42,830 nucleotides of DNA from JAPEKQ01 sp964487295 (GTDB lineage: Bacteria; Joyebacterota; Joyebacteria; Joyebacterales; Joyebacteraceae), in assembly GCA_964487295.1 (NCBI GenBank), contig CAZAQL010000006.1, positions 1-42,830 of the forward strand, read 5' to 3'. The notes below the pieces were generated by a model. That model did no database searches. It saw only the letters and a program-made list of their open reading frames with translations, and was not told where the DNA came from. Shown here piece by piece: positions 24,765-33,313 of this stretch (position 1 is the stretch's first letter; every line of letters starts with the position of its first letter). The translations under genes were made by a program, and so were the position numbers.

Positions 24765-26296
24765 GCATTGCCCTCCACATGGTGCGCCGCCAGCTCCCGG
24801 ACGGCCCGGAAATCGGTCTTCGAGCTGCTCAGTGTGGGCAGCGAATCGACACGCACGAACGCCTTCGGGACCGCGATCCGAGGCAGTTCCTCGGCCATGC
24901 GACGCGCCGTCTCGCGCGCGTCGACGTCGCCGGTCACGACGGCCACGATCGCGGCGCCACGCCGGTCGTCCGGGAGATCCACGACGCAGCACTCGACGCC
25001 GCGAGGAAGGAGGCTATTCAGAACCGACTCGACCCGCCAGAGCGACACCGTCTCGCCGCCGACCTTGACGCACCGCGTAAGGCGTCCGGTCAGCCAGAGG
25101 AACCCGTCGTCATCCAGGTACCCAAGATCGCCGGTGTCGTACCACCCGGCCCGGACGGCGCGAGCAGTGGCCTCACGATCGTGAAGGTACTCCTTCATCA
25201 CGAGCGGCCCCCTCACGAGGATCCGTCCGGACTCGCCGGGAGCACACATCTCCCCCGTATCCGTCCGCTCGATCCTCACCTCCACTCCGGCCAGCGGGCG
25301 ACCCACGCTCCCCGGTCTGTGCGCCTCGGCGGTGTTGACCGCGACGACGGGGGACGTCTCCGTCGCGCCGTACCCCTCGAGCAGCGCAACGCCGTGCTGT
25401 TCGAGACACTCCAGTCGCAGAGTCTCTGGGCACCGGTCGGCTCCGACGACCGCCACGCGGACGTCCTTGAAGTCGCCACGCCTGGAGGCGCGCATGTATC
25501 CCCACCAGAACGCGGGCGTCGCCGCGACAACGGTCACCCCTCGCTCCCTGATGCTCTTCGTGATCGCCGAGAAGTCGAGCGGCGACGGGTGCGTCACGAT
25601 CTTGAGTCCCCTGACGGCCGGCAGGAACAGGTCCACGGTCAGGCCGTACACGTGGAAGAAGGGCAGGTTCGCGAGCACGGCATCATCCGGCCGCACGTCG
25701 AAGGCGTCCGAGACCGCGTCGACCTCGAACATGATGTTCCTGTGGCTGAGCACGACCGGCTTCGGCGTACCCTCGCTGCCGCTCGTGAATGCGATGACTG
25801 CAGGATCGTCCTCGCGCGCTCGAGCGGCGGCCGGCCCCGCGGCCCAGCGGGGCAGCACGGCGAGCGTCGCCGCCTGCGCCCTCTCCAAGAGCCCGACACC
25901 GCGAGCGAGATCCTCGACGTCGACCATTCCGTCCAGGCGAGAGCAGCCGAGCCTGTCGAGAAGCCTCCCGCTCGTAACGACCGTCGACAGGTCGCAGCGC
26001 TTCATTGCGAACGCCGCGTTCCGCTCCGCCCCGGTCGCGTAGTTGATCATCACCGGGGTCCGGCCGGCGATGAGCGAGGCCAGGACCGTAAGGATCGCTC
26101 CGTCGGAATTCGGGAGCATCACACCGAGCCGGCGACTTCTGTCCGACGCGGGGTCATACCGAAGCCGGCGCGACAGCGCGAGCGCGCTCAGGAGCGCCCG
26201 CCCGAAGCTCATCTCTCGACCGCTGACGCCGTCGACGATGAATGTGTCGCGTGGCCGCCGCCGGGCGGCGTGGATGAAGGCTTCGTGGAGCAGCAC
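24761..26296 (-). CDS. AMP-dependent acyl-CoA / acyl-ACP synthetase
   Basis: Adenylate-forming ligase that activates a carboxylic acid, most likely a fatty acid. With the GTG start at 26294-26296 (GGGAG six bases upstream) it has 511 residues; a GTG at 26323 would add nine. Motifs: phosphate loop FTSGSEGTPKPVVLSHRN, LPFFHVYGLT, the YGATETSP core, WYDTGDLGYLDDDGFLWLTG and the C-terminal catalytic Lys in SSSKTDFRAV. The INYATG segment and overall pattern are closest to the acyl-ACP synthetase half of Aas, without its acyltransferase half. It lies in a coupled minus-strand run between the DUF418 and rhodanese genes. Exact substrate chain length is not readable. Confidence 0.9.
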   Translation of the reverse strand: MLLHEAFIHAARRRPRDTFIVDGVSGREMSFGRALLSALALSRRLRYDPASDRSRRLGVMLPNSDGAILTVLASLIAGRTPVMINYATGAERNAAFAMKRCDLSTVVTSGRLLDRLGCSRLDGMVDVEDLARGVGLLERAQAATLAVLPRWAAGPAAARAREDDPAVIAFTSGSEGTPKPVVLSHRNIMFEVDAVSDAFDVRPDDAVLANLPFFHVYGLTVDLFLPAVRGLKIVTHPSPLDFSAITKSIRERGVTVVAATPAFWWGYMRASRRGDFKDVRVAVVGADRCPETLRLECLEQHGVALLEGYGATETSPVVAVNTAEAHRPGSVGRPLAGVEVRIERTDTGEMCAPGESGRILVRGPLVMKEYLHDREATARAVRAGWYDTGDLGYLDDDGFLWLTGRLTRCVKVGGETVSLWRVESVLNSLLPRGVECCVVDLPDDRRGAAIVAVVTGDVDARETARRMAEELPRIAVPKAFVRVDSLPTLSSSKTDFRAVRELAAHHVEGNA

Positions 26297-26329
26297 CGCC
26301 CTCTCCCGGTTCGATCGGCGCACGCCGGA

Positions 26330-27583
26330 TCAGCTCGCTCGCCTCATCGGCTGCGCCCGCATGTAGGTCAGCGTCCGCCAGGCCCACTCCGCGGGCCCGA
26401 ATCGGAAGCGCGAGAGCCATTCGTGCGAGAGCCAGATCTCGAGCACCCAGACCGTCAACACGACGACGAGCTGCGGCACGCGTCCCATACTCCCGAAGAG
26501 TCCGAAGCCGTGGCCGTAGAAGAGCGTCGTGCAGAGCACCGTCTGGAGCAGGTAGTTCGTGAACGCCATCCGCCCCACCGGCGCGAGCAGCCGCGAGAAC
26601 CAGCCCCTTGGCGCCGTCTTGACGATGAGCATCACGATCGAGACGTAGGCCAGGGCGACCAGAATGCTGCCCCAGTAGTTGTAGAGGGCGCCCTGGAAGA
26701 AGGCGTACTCGATCGCCCAGTCGACGGCGAAGCGCTTCACGACGCCCATCCAGATCACAGGAAAGCCGAGGATCAACCCGAGCACGGCCACCGTTCCGTA
26801 GAGCCGCCGTGAGCGCTCGGCCGAGAGCCATCCCCACTTGAAGAGAGCCATCCCCAGAAGCATGAGCGCGAGGACGCGCCATGCGAGGAACGACCAGAAG
26901 ACCATCGTGAGCTGCCCGATCATCCCGAAGACGCGGTGCCCCATCTGGTCCATCCAGCCGCCGGTGTACGCCGCGATCTCCTCCTGAACGACTTCGGCGG
27001 TCGGCGCCCAGAACTTCGTCATCCCGACCATCGCCTCGGGCGGCCAGTGCGGCAGGGAGTACCCGAACAGCGTGTAGAGAAGAGCCGGGATGCAGAACAG
27101 CAGCGCCGAGCAGATGACCAGCGTCAGCGGCGACCTGCGCCAGAACAGATAGGCGACGATCGCGACAAGCGAGTAGACGGTCAGAATGTCCCCGTACCAG
27201 AGCAGGAACCCGTGCGCGAGTCCGATGATCAGCAGCCAGAAGATCCTGCGATAGTGCATCAGCCCCGGGGCGACGCCCCGCGACTCGAGCCGGCTCGCGA
27301 AGAGCACGATCCCGGCCCCGAAGAGCATTGAGAAGATCGCCATGAACTTGAGGTCCGCCAGCAGGTGGCCGAGTGTCCAGACGAGGCGGTCGACGCCCGT
27401 CAGAGCGCCGGCCGCCGTCGGATTGAGGTAGGCCGCGCCGATCATCGAGAAGCTCTGGATGTTCATGATGAGGATCCCGAGGATCGCGAAGCCTCTGAGC
27501 ACGTCGAGCGAGATGATGCGCTCGCCGACCATCACCGGCCCGGCTGGCTCCCTGGGCGTCGTCACGGATTCCACTGTCGTCAC
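26330..27583 (-). CDS. DUF418 (YeiB-like) membrane protein
   Basis: Polytopic inner-membrane protein of 417 residues. The GTG start (27581-27583) has GGAGG seven bases upstream and overlaps the TGA of the preceding gene. The opening ERIISLDVLRGFAILGILIM is diagnostic of this acyltransferase-3/YeiB-related group, as are FSMLFGAGIVLFASRLESRG and the C-terminal DUF418 segment APVGRMAFTNYLLQTVLCTT. About ten helices are visible. Members are suspected to act on lipids or export small molecules, but none has a settled function. Placement next to an acyl synthetase fits a role in acyl transfer, which is inference. Confidence 0.9.
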   Translation of the reverse strand: MTTVESVTTPREPAGPVMVGERIISLDVLRGFAILGILIMNIQSFSMIGAAYLNPTAAGALTGVDRLVWTLGHLLADLKFMAIFSMLFGAGIVLFASRLESRGVAPGLMHYRRIFWLLIIGLAHGFLLWYGDILTVYSLVAIVAYLFWRRSPLTLVICSALLFCIPALLYTLFGYSLPHWPPEAMVGMTKFWAPTAEVVQEEIAAYTGGWMDQMGHRVFGMIGQLTMVFWSFLAWRVLALMLLGMALFKWGWLSAERSRRLYGTVAVLGLILGFPVIWMGVVKRFAVDWAIEYAFFQGALYNYWGSILVALAYVSIVMLIVKTAPRGWFSRLLAPVGRMAFTNYLLQTVLCTTLFYGHGFGLFGSMGRVPQLVVVLTVWVLEIWLSHEWLSRFRFGPAEWAWRTLTYMRAQPMRRAS

Positions 27584-28756
27584 TGGCGCACCTCCGGTTC
27601 ATCGGTCCGATCCATCCCCGCTTCCGCTTCGATAAGCCTGAGCACCTCGCTGCCCGCAAGCAGCATCGCCCCCGCTCCGTAGGGGGCCGTCCCCGTCTCC
27701 GACACGAGCCCCGGCTTCCTGCCGACTCCCTGGACCCAGCCGAGCCTGCCGTCACCGTCGACGGAGGCGGCCAGGGCCCCCCAGGCCCGCAGCGCCGGCG
27801 GTCCGTACAACTCGCGATCCAGGATCCCCTCGTTGACCCCCCACGCGAGCGCATGGCAGATGAGCCCCGTGCCGCTCGTCTCCCCCGGGTAGGCTTCGAC
27901 AGGGTCGAGCAGCGAGGAACGCCACAGGCCGTCGACGCCCTGCAGGCCCACGAGCCGACCGGCCATCATCACATAGACCCGCTCGAGCAGGGCGTGACCG
28001 TCATGCTCCGCAGGCACGTAGGGCAGCGTCCTCGCGATGCCGGAGAGAACCCATCCGTTACCCCGCGACCAGAACAGGCGCTTGCCGTGCTCCGAGAGGT
28101 CCGGCGTGCCGTCTCTTCCGTCGCGAGCGTTGGCGTCCCGATGGAAGAGCCGCTCCCCGCCGTCGAACAACGGATCGGCTGCGTCCCACCACATGGCCGC
28201 CATGGAGTCGACGAGGGCGGTGTCGCCCGTCGCCCGCGCGGCCCGGACGAGCACCGGCGGCGCCATGAAGAGCGCGTCGCACCACCACCAGATGCGGTCG
28301 GCGGGTTCGTCCCTCAAGACCAGCGCGCGCATACCGTCAACCGTCGGCCCGAGCCGTGACGTATCACCCGTGAGCCTCGCCAGGTCGAGGTAGACCTGCC
28401 CGGGCGCGTGGTCATCGGCGTGGTACTTCCGGCGGCCGAGCTCCCACGCGTTCGCGTCGGCCCAGCGCCGAGTCCCCGGTCGCCTCGTACGCGGCCGTGG
28501 CCCCGATCATGAAGGTCGCCTGGATCCAGTCGGGCTCGTGCGTCTCGAGCTCGCCGAGCTGCCAGTCGAAGACCCTCCTCATCACGCGTCGCGTCTCTGA
28601 GGCGTCCGGCGCCTCACGGAGCGCGCTCGACAGAACAACGGCCTCCGAAGCGGCACCGGGCACGGGCCCGCGCGAGGTCGGCGGTCCCCCGCAGCCGGTC
28701 AGCATCACGAGTGTCAGAATGCACGCCCCGCGGGCAACAGCGATGAGACGCCTCAC
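27580..28756 (-). pseudogene. GH105-family (unsaturated rhamnogalacturonyl hydrolase) lipoprotein, frameshifted
   Basis: Glycoside hydrolase of the YteR/RhiN type, which removes unsaturated uronic acid from pectin fragments. The N-terminal part starts at GTG 28754-28756 behind AAGGAG, with a lipobox LTGC (Cys 22). It reads VFDWQLGELETHEPDWIQAT, then AAYEATGDSA. The expected continuation WADANAWELGRRKYHADDHA is present in another frame: one extra base near 28465 (or two missing) breaks the gene. The downstream frame keeps the catalytic Asp motif WWWCDALFMAPP. Apart from the shift the gene looks intact and full-length, so a sequencing error or a recent lesion are both possible. Its end overlaps the DUF418 start. 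Confidence 0.85.
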
Positions 28757-28840
28757 GGTGTGTTCTCCTTCTCGAGGATGTGTGGGTGTGAGCGCGGGCT
28801 TCAAGAGGATAACACATGCGCGCCGAAGTCGTGGAGCGCA

Positions 28841-28895
28841 ATCGCCCCCGAGCGAGCGAGGCCCGTGTCCGGGCTGCCCGTCGTTCGGGGGCGAT
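28841..28895. terminator. Nested inverted repeat after the vWA gene / before the GH105 gene
   Basis: Perfect 11-bp arms (28841-28851 with 28885-28895; ATCGCCCCCGA and its complement) enclose a second hairpin GCCCG-TGTC-CGGGC (28861-28874). It lies in the 160-bp gap between the vWA gene and the GH105 gene. Neither side has a U-tract, so the role as terminator is uncertain. Confidence 0.4.
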
Positions 28896-28916
28896 CGGGA
28901 TGAGCGGGCGAGAGCG

Positions 28917-30263
28917 CTACTGGCGCTGTCCCCGCAGATACTTGTAGGCCTTACCCTCGCACTCGATGATGTCGCCGTCGGCGAGGGGCCGCGTCTCCTC
29001 GACCGGCTCGCCGGCCACTCGCGCGTCACCCTTCACGACGCGCAGGCACGGCGGTGAGCCGTCCGACGTCCCGACGAACTCGAGAACCGTCTCGCGGAGC
29101 TCGGCAGCGTAGCCGGTGCCGACGCCGATCTGGATCTCGGGAAGACCGGGGTTCTCGATCGGGATGTTCCTGTGCGCCGCGATCACGCCCTCGGGCAGGA
29201 CCCGTCTGAGATACCCTTTCACGCGGGTCTCCTTCTGAAGCAGCGGCTTCGTGAAGACGCCGGTCCAGGACTGCCTGCGGTGTATGCCGATCGCGACGAA
29301 GCCCATCACCACGCCGAGAATGCCGAGCACCGACCGATAGACATGCTGCCCGACGTCGTCGAAGGCGCTCGTGAGCCACGCCCCGTCGGCGGCGGCTCCG
29401 GTCTCGGCGGCGGACGCCGACTCCACGACGCCGTCGAGGAGTCTCCTGCCGCCATTGGACGGCGCGGCGGAAGGCGGAGTGGCCGCGGCCTCTCCATCGT
29501 TCGCATCCAGCGACGCGATGATCTCCGGCTCCCCGGGCGCCGTGATGATCTCGCCTATGATCTCATCGAACGTGCGAGCGAGGTCCCGGCCGGTATCGAC
29601 CTGGAAATACGATCCCCCGGTCGCCTCCGAGAGCTCACTCAGCATGTCGCCGTCGACGCGGTCGGGGGCGCCGAGACCGACGGTGTAGACGGGGATCCCC
29701 GTCGCAGCAAACAGCCCGCCGAGCTCCCTGAACCTCGCCCTGCTCTCGCGGTACACGTCGTCGTACTCGCTGTAGTCGTCGTACATCGGAATGAGCTTGC
29801 CGTCGGTCAGAAGGACCACGTACGCCGACCCACCCCTCCCCCTCCCGCTGCTCTTGACGGCCGAGGAGAAGACGTTGTCGCGTTCCTTCCAGACGAAGTC
29901 CAGGCCCCTTGTGATGTCCGTCCGGTCGGCCGTGAACGGCAGAACGATGCGCTCCCCGATGGACTCGCGCGATGTCTCGGACCCGACGGTCGCCGGATAG
30001 GCCGGCATGGCGGGAAATGGCTCCTCCCCGTAACCGTACACGCTGATCCGGTCGCCCGGGTTCATCGACTCAACGAACCTCTCGATGGCCGCCACCGTCG
30101 CCTCTCCCTTGCCGCCGCTCCGCATCGTCCCGGTGCAGTCGATCAGCAACACGTAGTCAGAGCCCCTCACCTCCGGGGCTCCCGCATCAGCGCCTCCCGG
30201 CGCCAGAGACGCGATGCCCATTAGAGCCGCCACGATCAGGCACAGCATCCTCCCGGTCTTCAT
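28917..30263 (-). CDS. Membrane-anchored von Willebrand factor A domain protein
   Basis: Protein of 448 residues with start ATG 30261-30263 behind AGGAGG. A signal peptide (1-27) leads to a vWA domain at about 34-240 with MIDAS residues D42, T44 and T46 (LLIDCTGTM), T115 (DRTDITRG) and D154 (LLTDG). A Ser/Ala-rich linker (250-300) and one membrane helix at 309-327 follow. The C-terminal 120 residues end with GDARVAGEPVEETRPLADGD and resemble an FHA-type fold, on the cytoplasmic side. A metal-dependent adhesion or complex-assembly role is likely; the topology would let it pass a signal across the membrane. No chaperone (MoxR) gene is nearby. Confidence 0.82.
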   Translation of the reverse strand: MKTGRMLCLIVAALMGIASLAPGGADAGAPEVRGSDYVLLIDCTGTMRSGGKGEATVAAIERFVESMNPGDRISVYGYGEEPFPAMPAYPATVGSETSRESIGERIVLPFTADRTDITRGLDFVWKERDNVFSSAVKSSGRGRGGSAYVVLLTDGKLIPMYDDYSEYDDVYRESRARFRELGGLFAATGIPVYTVGLGAPDRVDGDMLSELSEATGGSYFQVDTGRDLARTFDEIIGEIITAPGEPEIIASLDANDGEAAATPPSAAPSNGGRRLLDGVVESASAAETGAAADGAWLTSAFDDVGQHVYRSVLGILGVVMGFVAIGIHRRQSWTGVFTKPLLQKETRVKGYLRRVLPEGVIAAHRNIPIENPGLPEIQIGVGTGYAAELRETVLEFVGTSDGSPPCLRVVKGDARVAGEPVEETRPLADGDIIECEGKAYKYLRGQRQ

Positions 30264-30503
30264 CGTGCTCCTCCTTGTGCGAGGCTCATGCGTGGATGCG
30301 CACCGATGGCCCGGCCGATCCGGCGCCTCCCAGAGCCGTCTATCCCGCGATTGCGAAGCTATATCAGCAGAACTCGCCGGGGCGGGCACCCCATCGAAGG
30401 CGTTGCATGAAGCATGCCTGAAGAATCCCGGATGAGCGGTCGCACGGGGTCGTCGGCTTGACCCGTTCCCGGGGAGCTCGGCGTCCGCCGGTCCCCTGCC
30501 GCA

Positions 30504-30959
30504 CTAGCGGGACGAGTCCGTGCCGTCGTCCCGGTGGGAAACCGTTCTCAGGGAGAGCAGATGCAGCGTGACGAGCGCGGCGATCAGGGCGAGCCCGATC
30601 CTGAGCGACCAGTTCGGAAGGACGAAAACGGAGCTGAAGGCGACGCTGCACCAGATCGTGACGATGCTCGCGACCTTCATCCTGAGGGTGATGCCGCGGC
30701 TCTCTCGGTAGTTCCGGATGTGTGGGCCGAACCACCTGTGGTTGATCAACCAGTAGTAGAACCTGTCGGAGCTCCGTGCGAAGCACGCGGCGGCTATGAG
30801 CAGAAACGGCGTCGTCGGGAGAATCGGCACCAGAAGGGCGAGAACCCCGATGACGAGGCAGAGGACGCCCGCCACGACAAGCGCGTGCCGCGCCGGTGCG
30901 GAGAGTGGTGGTCGCCCGGTCGGCATGGGCGCTGGCTGCTTGCCGTGTTCCTCGCTCAT
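30504..30959 (-). CDS. DUF454 (YbaN-like) small membrane protein
   Basis: Inner-membrane protein of 151 residues. From about residue 27 it follows the DUF454 pattern: ALVVAGVLCLVIGVLALLVP, ILPTTPFLLIAAACFARSSD, RFYYWLINHRWFGPHIRNY, then two more helices. No function is established for the family. The start is placed at ATG 30957-30959, the first Met before the conserved region. There is no ribosome site ahead of it; instead a good -10 box stands only 7 bp upstream, which suggests a leaderless transcript. Confidence 0.88.
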   Translation of the reverse strand: MSEEHGKQPAPMPTGRPPLSAPARHALVVAGVLCLVIGVLALLVPILPTTPFLLIAAACFARSSDRFYYWLINHRWFGPHIRNYRESRGITLRMKVASIVTIWCSVAFSSVFVLPNWSLRIGLALIAALVTLHLLSLRTVSHRDDGTDSSR

Positions 30960-30966
30960 GCTGACG

Positions 30967-30995
30967 ACTCTAGCGGACTCGGGACTACCGCGCAA
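30967..30995 (-). promoter_or_regulatory. Promoter placing the DUF454 start at the 5' end of its mRNA
   Basis: TTGCGC (30990-30995), 17-nt spacer, TAGAGT (30967-30972) on the minus strand. Only 7 bp (CGTCAGC) separate the -10 from the ATG, so transcription would begin at or next to the start codon. The divergent plus-strand -10 candidate TACAAT (31009-31014) lies beside it. Confidence 0.55.
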
Positions 30996-31048
30996 CGCGC
31001 CACCGCGCTACAATGAGCGGACGACCTGAAACACCACCGGGAGGTGGC

Positions 31049-32509
31049 ATGCGCCCCAGACTGCAGTTCCTCGAAAAGAAGCTCATCGAGCGCATCGTGG
31101 ACGAGGCGCTCGACGTTCTCGCGACGCTCGGGGTCGACGTCCAGAACGGGAACGCCGCGGCTCTTCTGGGCGACCACGGCGCCCAGGTCGACATGTCGAC
31201 GGGCCGCGTCAGGCTCCCGCGATCGCTCGTCCTCGACGCCGTCGAGAAGGTCCCGTCCGGCTTCGCGCTCCACGACATCCTCGGAGAGCGGACGCACGAC
31301 CTCTCGGGCGACAACGTTCACTTCACCCCGGGCTCATCGGGCATCACGGTCCTCGACGCGGAGACGGGTGAGATGCGGACGCCCGTCACCGCCGATCTCG
31401 TCCGGTTCACGAAGCTCACGAGCCGGCTCTCGAACATCGACGCCGCGAGCACTGCGTTCATCTGCTCCGACGTCCCCGAGCAGGTACAGGACAGCTACCG
31501 GCTCTTCATCTGCCTGATGTACTGCGAGAAGCCCGTTGTCACGGGAGCCTTCACGATCGAGTCGTACCGGCTCATGCGCGAGCTTCAGATCGCCGTGCGC
31601 GGCTCCGCCGACGAGCTCGCCCGGAAACCGCTGACCGTCTTCTCCGCATGCCCGACCGCGCCGCTTAAGTGGAGCGACGTCACCGCGCAGAACGTCCTCG
31701 ACTGCGCCGCCGATCGCGTCCCGGTCGAGTTCATCTCGATGCCGCTCCTCGGGTTTATCGGACCGGTCACGATCGTCGGGAGCCTCGTCCAGCACACGGC
31801 CGAGACGCTCTCCGGCGTGGTGCTGAGCCAGCTCGCCAGCCCGGGGACGCCCGTCCTCTACGGCGGCTCCCCGGCGGCGTTCGACATCCGGTTCGAGACG
31901 ACGCCGATGGGCGCGGCGGAGACCCAGATGACGGACTGCGCGTACAGCGAGATCGGCAAGCATCTCGGCATCCCGACGCAGGCGTACATCGGCCTCTCCG
32001 ACGCCAAGGCGCTCGACGCGCAGGCCGGGCTCGAGACCGCGATGGGAGCCACGGTCGCCGCGCTCTCCGGCATCAACAGCATCTCAGGGCCCGGCATGCT
32101 CGACTTCGAGACCTGCATCAGCGACGAGAAGCTGGTGGTGGACAACGAGATCTGCGGTCTCGCGAGGCGCATGGCGCGCGGCATCGAGCCTCGGGACGAC
32201 TTCCCCGCTCGCCCCCTGTTCGAGGAGATGCTGGCGGAGGGACACCTGCTCATCTCGAAGCACACGCGGGAACACCTCAGGACCGAACACCATTTCCCCG
32301 GGCCGGTCATCGAGCGCGCGAACTCCTCGCGCTGGCGCGACGAAGGGGCGAGGACGCTGGACGACCGCGCGGCCGGCGAGGTGGTGAGACACCTCGCGGA
32401 GTACGAGCCCTCCCGCCTCCCGGACGACGTGAAACGGGAGCTCGTCTCCCTCATGTCGACGGAGGCGGCCCGCTACGGCATGGACGAACTCCCGGCACGG
32501 GATGACTGA
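31049..32509 (+). CDS. MttB-family (non-pyrrolysine) corrinoid-dependent amine/betaine methyltransferase
   Basis: Cytoplasmic methyltransferase of 486 residues that moves a methyl group from a quaternary or tertiary amine to a corrinoid protein. Start ATG 31049, four bases after GGGAGG. The family is recognised from RIVDEALDVLATLGVDVQNG, VHFTPGSSGITVLD, GAFTIESYRLMREL, GSPAAFDIRFETTPMGAAET, GLSDAKALDAQAGLETAMGA and SGINSISGPGMLDF. The reading frame has no in-frame amber codon, so it lacks the pyrrolysine of archaeal MttB and belongs with the MtgB/MtpB/MtcB/MtyB-type betaine demethylases. The substrate (glycine betaine, proline betaine, carnitine or other) cannot be told. First gene of a four-gene cluster; stop overlaps the next ATG as TGATG. 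Confidence 0.93.
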   Translation: MRPRLQFLEKKLIERIVDEALDVLATLGVDVQNGNAAALLGDHGAQVDMSTGRVRLPRSLVLDAVEKVPSGFALHDILGERTHDLSGDNVHFTPGSSGITVLDAETGEMRTPVTADLVRFTKLTSRLSNIDAASTAFICSDVPEQVQDSYRLFICLMYCEKPVVTGAFTIESYRLMRELQIAVRGSADELARKPLTVFSACPTAPLKWSDVTAQNVLDCAADRVPVEFISMPLLGFIGPVTIVGSLVQHTAETLSGVVLSQLASPGTPVLYGGSPAAFDIRFETTPMGAAETQMTDCAYSEIGKHLGIPTQAYIGLSDAKALDAQAGLETAMGATVAALSGINSISGPGMLDFETCISDEKLVVDNEICGLARRMARGIEPRDDFPARPLFEEMLAEGHLLISKHTREHLRTEHHFPGPVIERANSSRWRDEGARTLDDRAAGEVVRHLAEYEPSRLPDDVKRELVSLMSTEAARYGMDELPARDD

Positions 32510-33222
32510 TGGACTGGAAGGGCGAGATTCGCATCGACCGGGTCGCCCCGACGGAGGCGGATGTGCTCCGCGCCCTCGGCGTTCCCGCCGGGCACGAGCC
32601 GAAGCCGGAGGTTTGGCGCGCCGTGGCGAGCGGGATCGAGGAGCTCCGTCGCATCGCCACGCCCCGCGGGATCGCCGCCGACGTCGCGATCGACCAGTTC
32701 GCCCGTATCTACGAGGGTGACGGTGACAACGAGACGCCCTCGCCTCTTGCGGCGGTGTTCCCGCGCGCGGAGGGGCTCACCCTCTTCGCCGTGACGGTGG
32801 GCGGGAACGTGTCCGACCGGATCGCGGACCTCTTCGCATCGGGCGAGTACGCCACCGGCGGCTCCCTGGACGCGGCCGCGTCGGAGGCGGCGGAGCTCGC
32901 CGCGGAACACATGACCCGAACGGTGCTCGCCGGGTTCCGGCATGCCGGGCGGGCGGCCCGCGAGACCCGTGCGCTCCGGTACAGCCCCGGCTACTGTGGC
33001 TGGTCGCTCACGGGCCAGCGGGCGCTCTTCGAGGCACTGGCTCCGGGCGCCATCGGCATCACGCTGGGCGAGAGCTGCCTGATGGATCCGGTGAAGTCGA
33101 TCTCGGGCGTGGTCGTCGTCGGTCCAGCGAGGATCCACGAGTTCCCCGACGACTACGGCTTCTGCCGCGAGTGCGAGACGCACGAGTGCCGCGAACGCAT
33201 CGCGAAGCTTAGCGAGGAGTAG
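32509..33222 (+). CDS. Stand-alone MetH-type cobalamin reactivation domain protein
   Basis: Protein of 237 residues corresponding to the C-terminal activation domain of B12-dependent methionine synthase (PF02965 type), which binds AdoMet and reductively remethylates oxidised cob(II)alamin. The AdoMet-binding RxxPGY motif is present (RYSPGYCGWSLTGQ, 157-170), with the following IGITLGESCLMDPVKSISGV core. The C-terminus has C219, C222 and C227 (FCRECETHEC), absent from MetH, which could hold an Fe-S cluster or zinc. Its start overlaps the MttB stop by one base, so the two are translationally coupled. It probably reactivates the corrinoid protein encoded next, taking the place of RamA/RACo. Confidence 0.87.
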   Translation: MDWKGEIRIDRVAPTEADVLRALGVPAGHEPKPEVWRAVASGIEELRRIATPRGIAADVAIDQFARIYEGDGDNETPSPLAAVFPRAEGLTLFAVTVGGNVSDRIADLFASGEYATGGSLDAAASEAAELAAEHMTRTVLAGFRHAGRAARETRALRYSPGYCGWSLTGQRALFEALAPGAIGITLGESCLMDPVKSISGVVVVGPARIHEFPDDYGFCRECETHECRERIAKLSEE

Positions 33223-33313
33223 ACGGGCGGCGCGCCCACGGCCGGACGAAACGCACGCCCTGAAACCCCTCCGCGCGAGAGCCGCGCGACGCCACACGCC
33301 GAAGGAGACAGCC

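Noticed and set aside
24779..26812. Open frame of 677 codons on the plus strand across the acyl synthetase and DUF418 genes
   Set aside because: It spans two well-supported minus-strand genes and their junction; no recognisable protein.
28412..29029. Independent lipoprotein gene of about 200 codons
   Set aside because: Its second half continues into GH105 sequence after a frame change; it is the front part of the same gene.
30396..30430. GCATG-AAG-CATGC hairpin as terminator of the DUF454 gene
   Set aside because: Only 5 bp of stem, 75 bp or more downstream of the stop, and no U-tract.
31049..32509. Pyrrolysine-type MttB
   Set aside because: The frame contains no in-frame amber codon, and no pyl genes are nearby; the gene reads as an ordinary non-pyrrolysine member.
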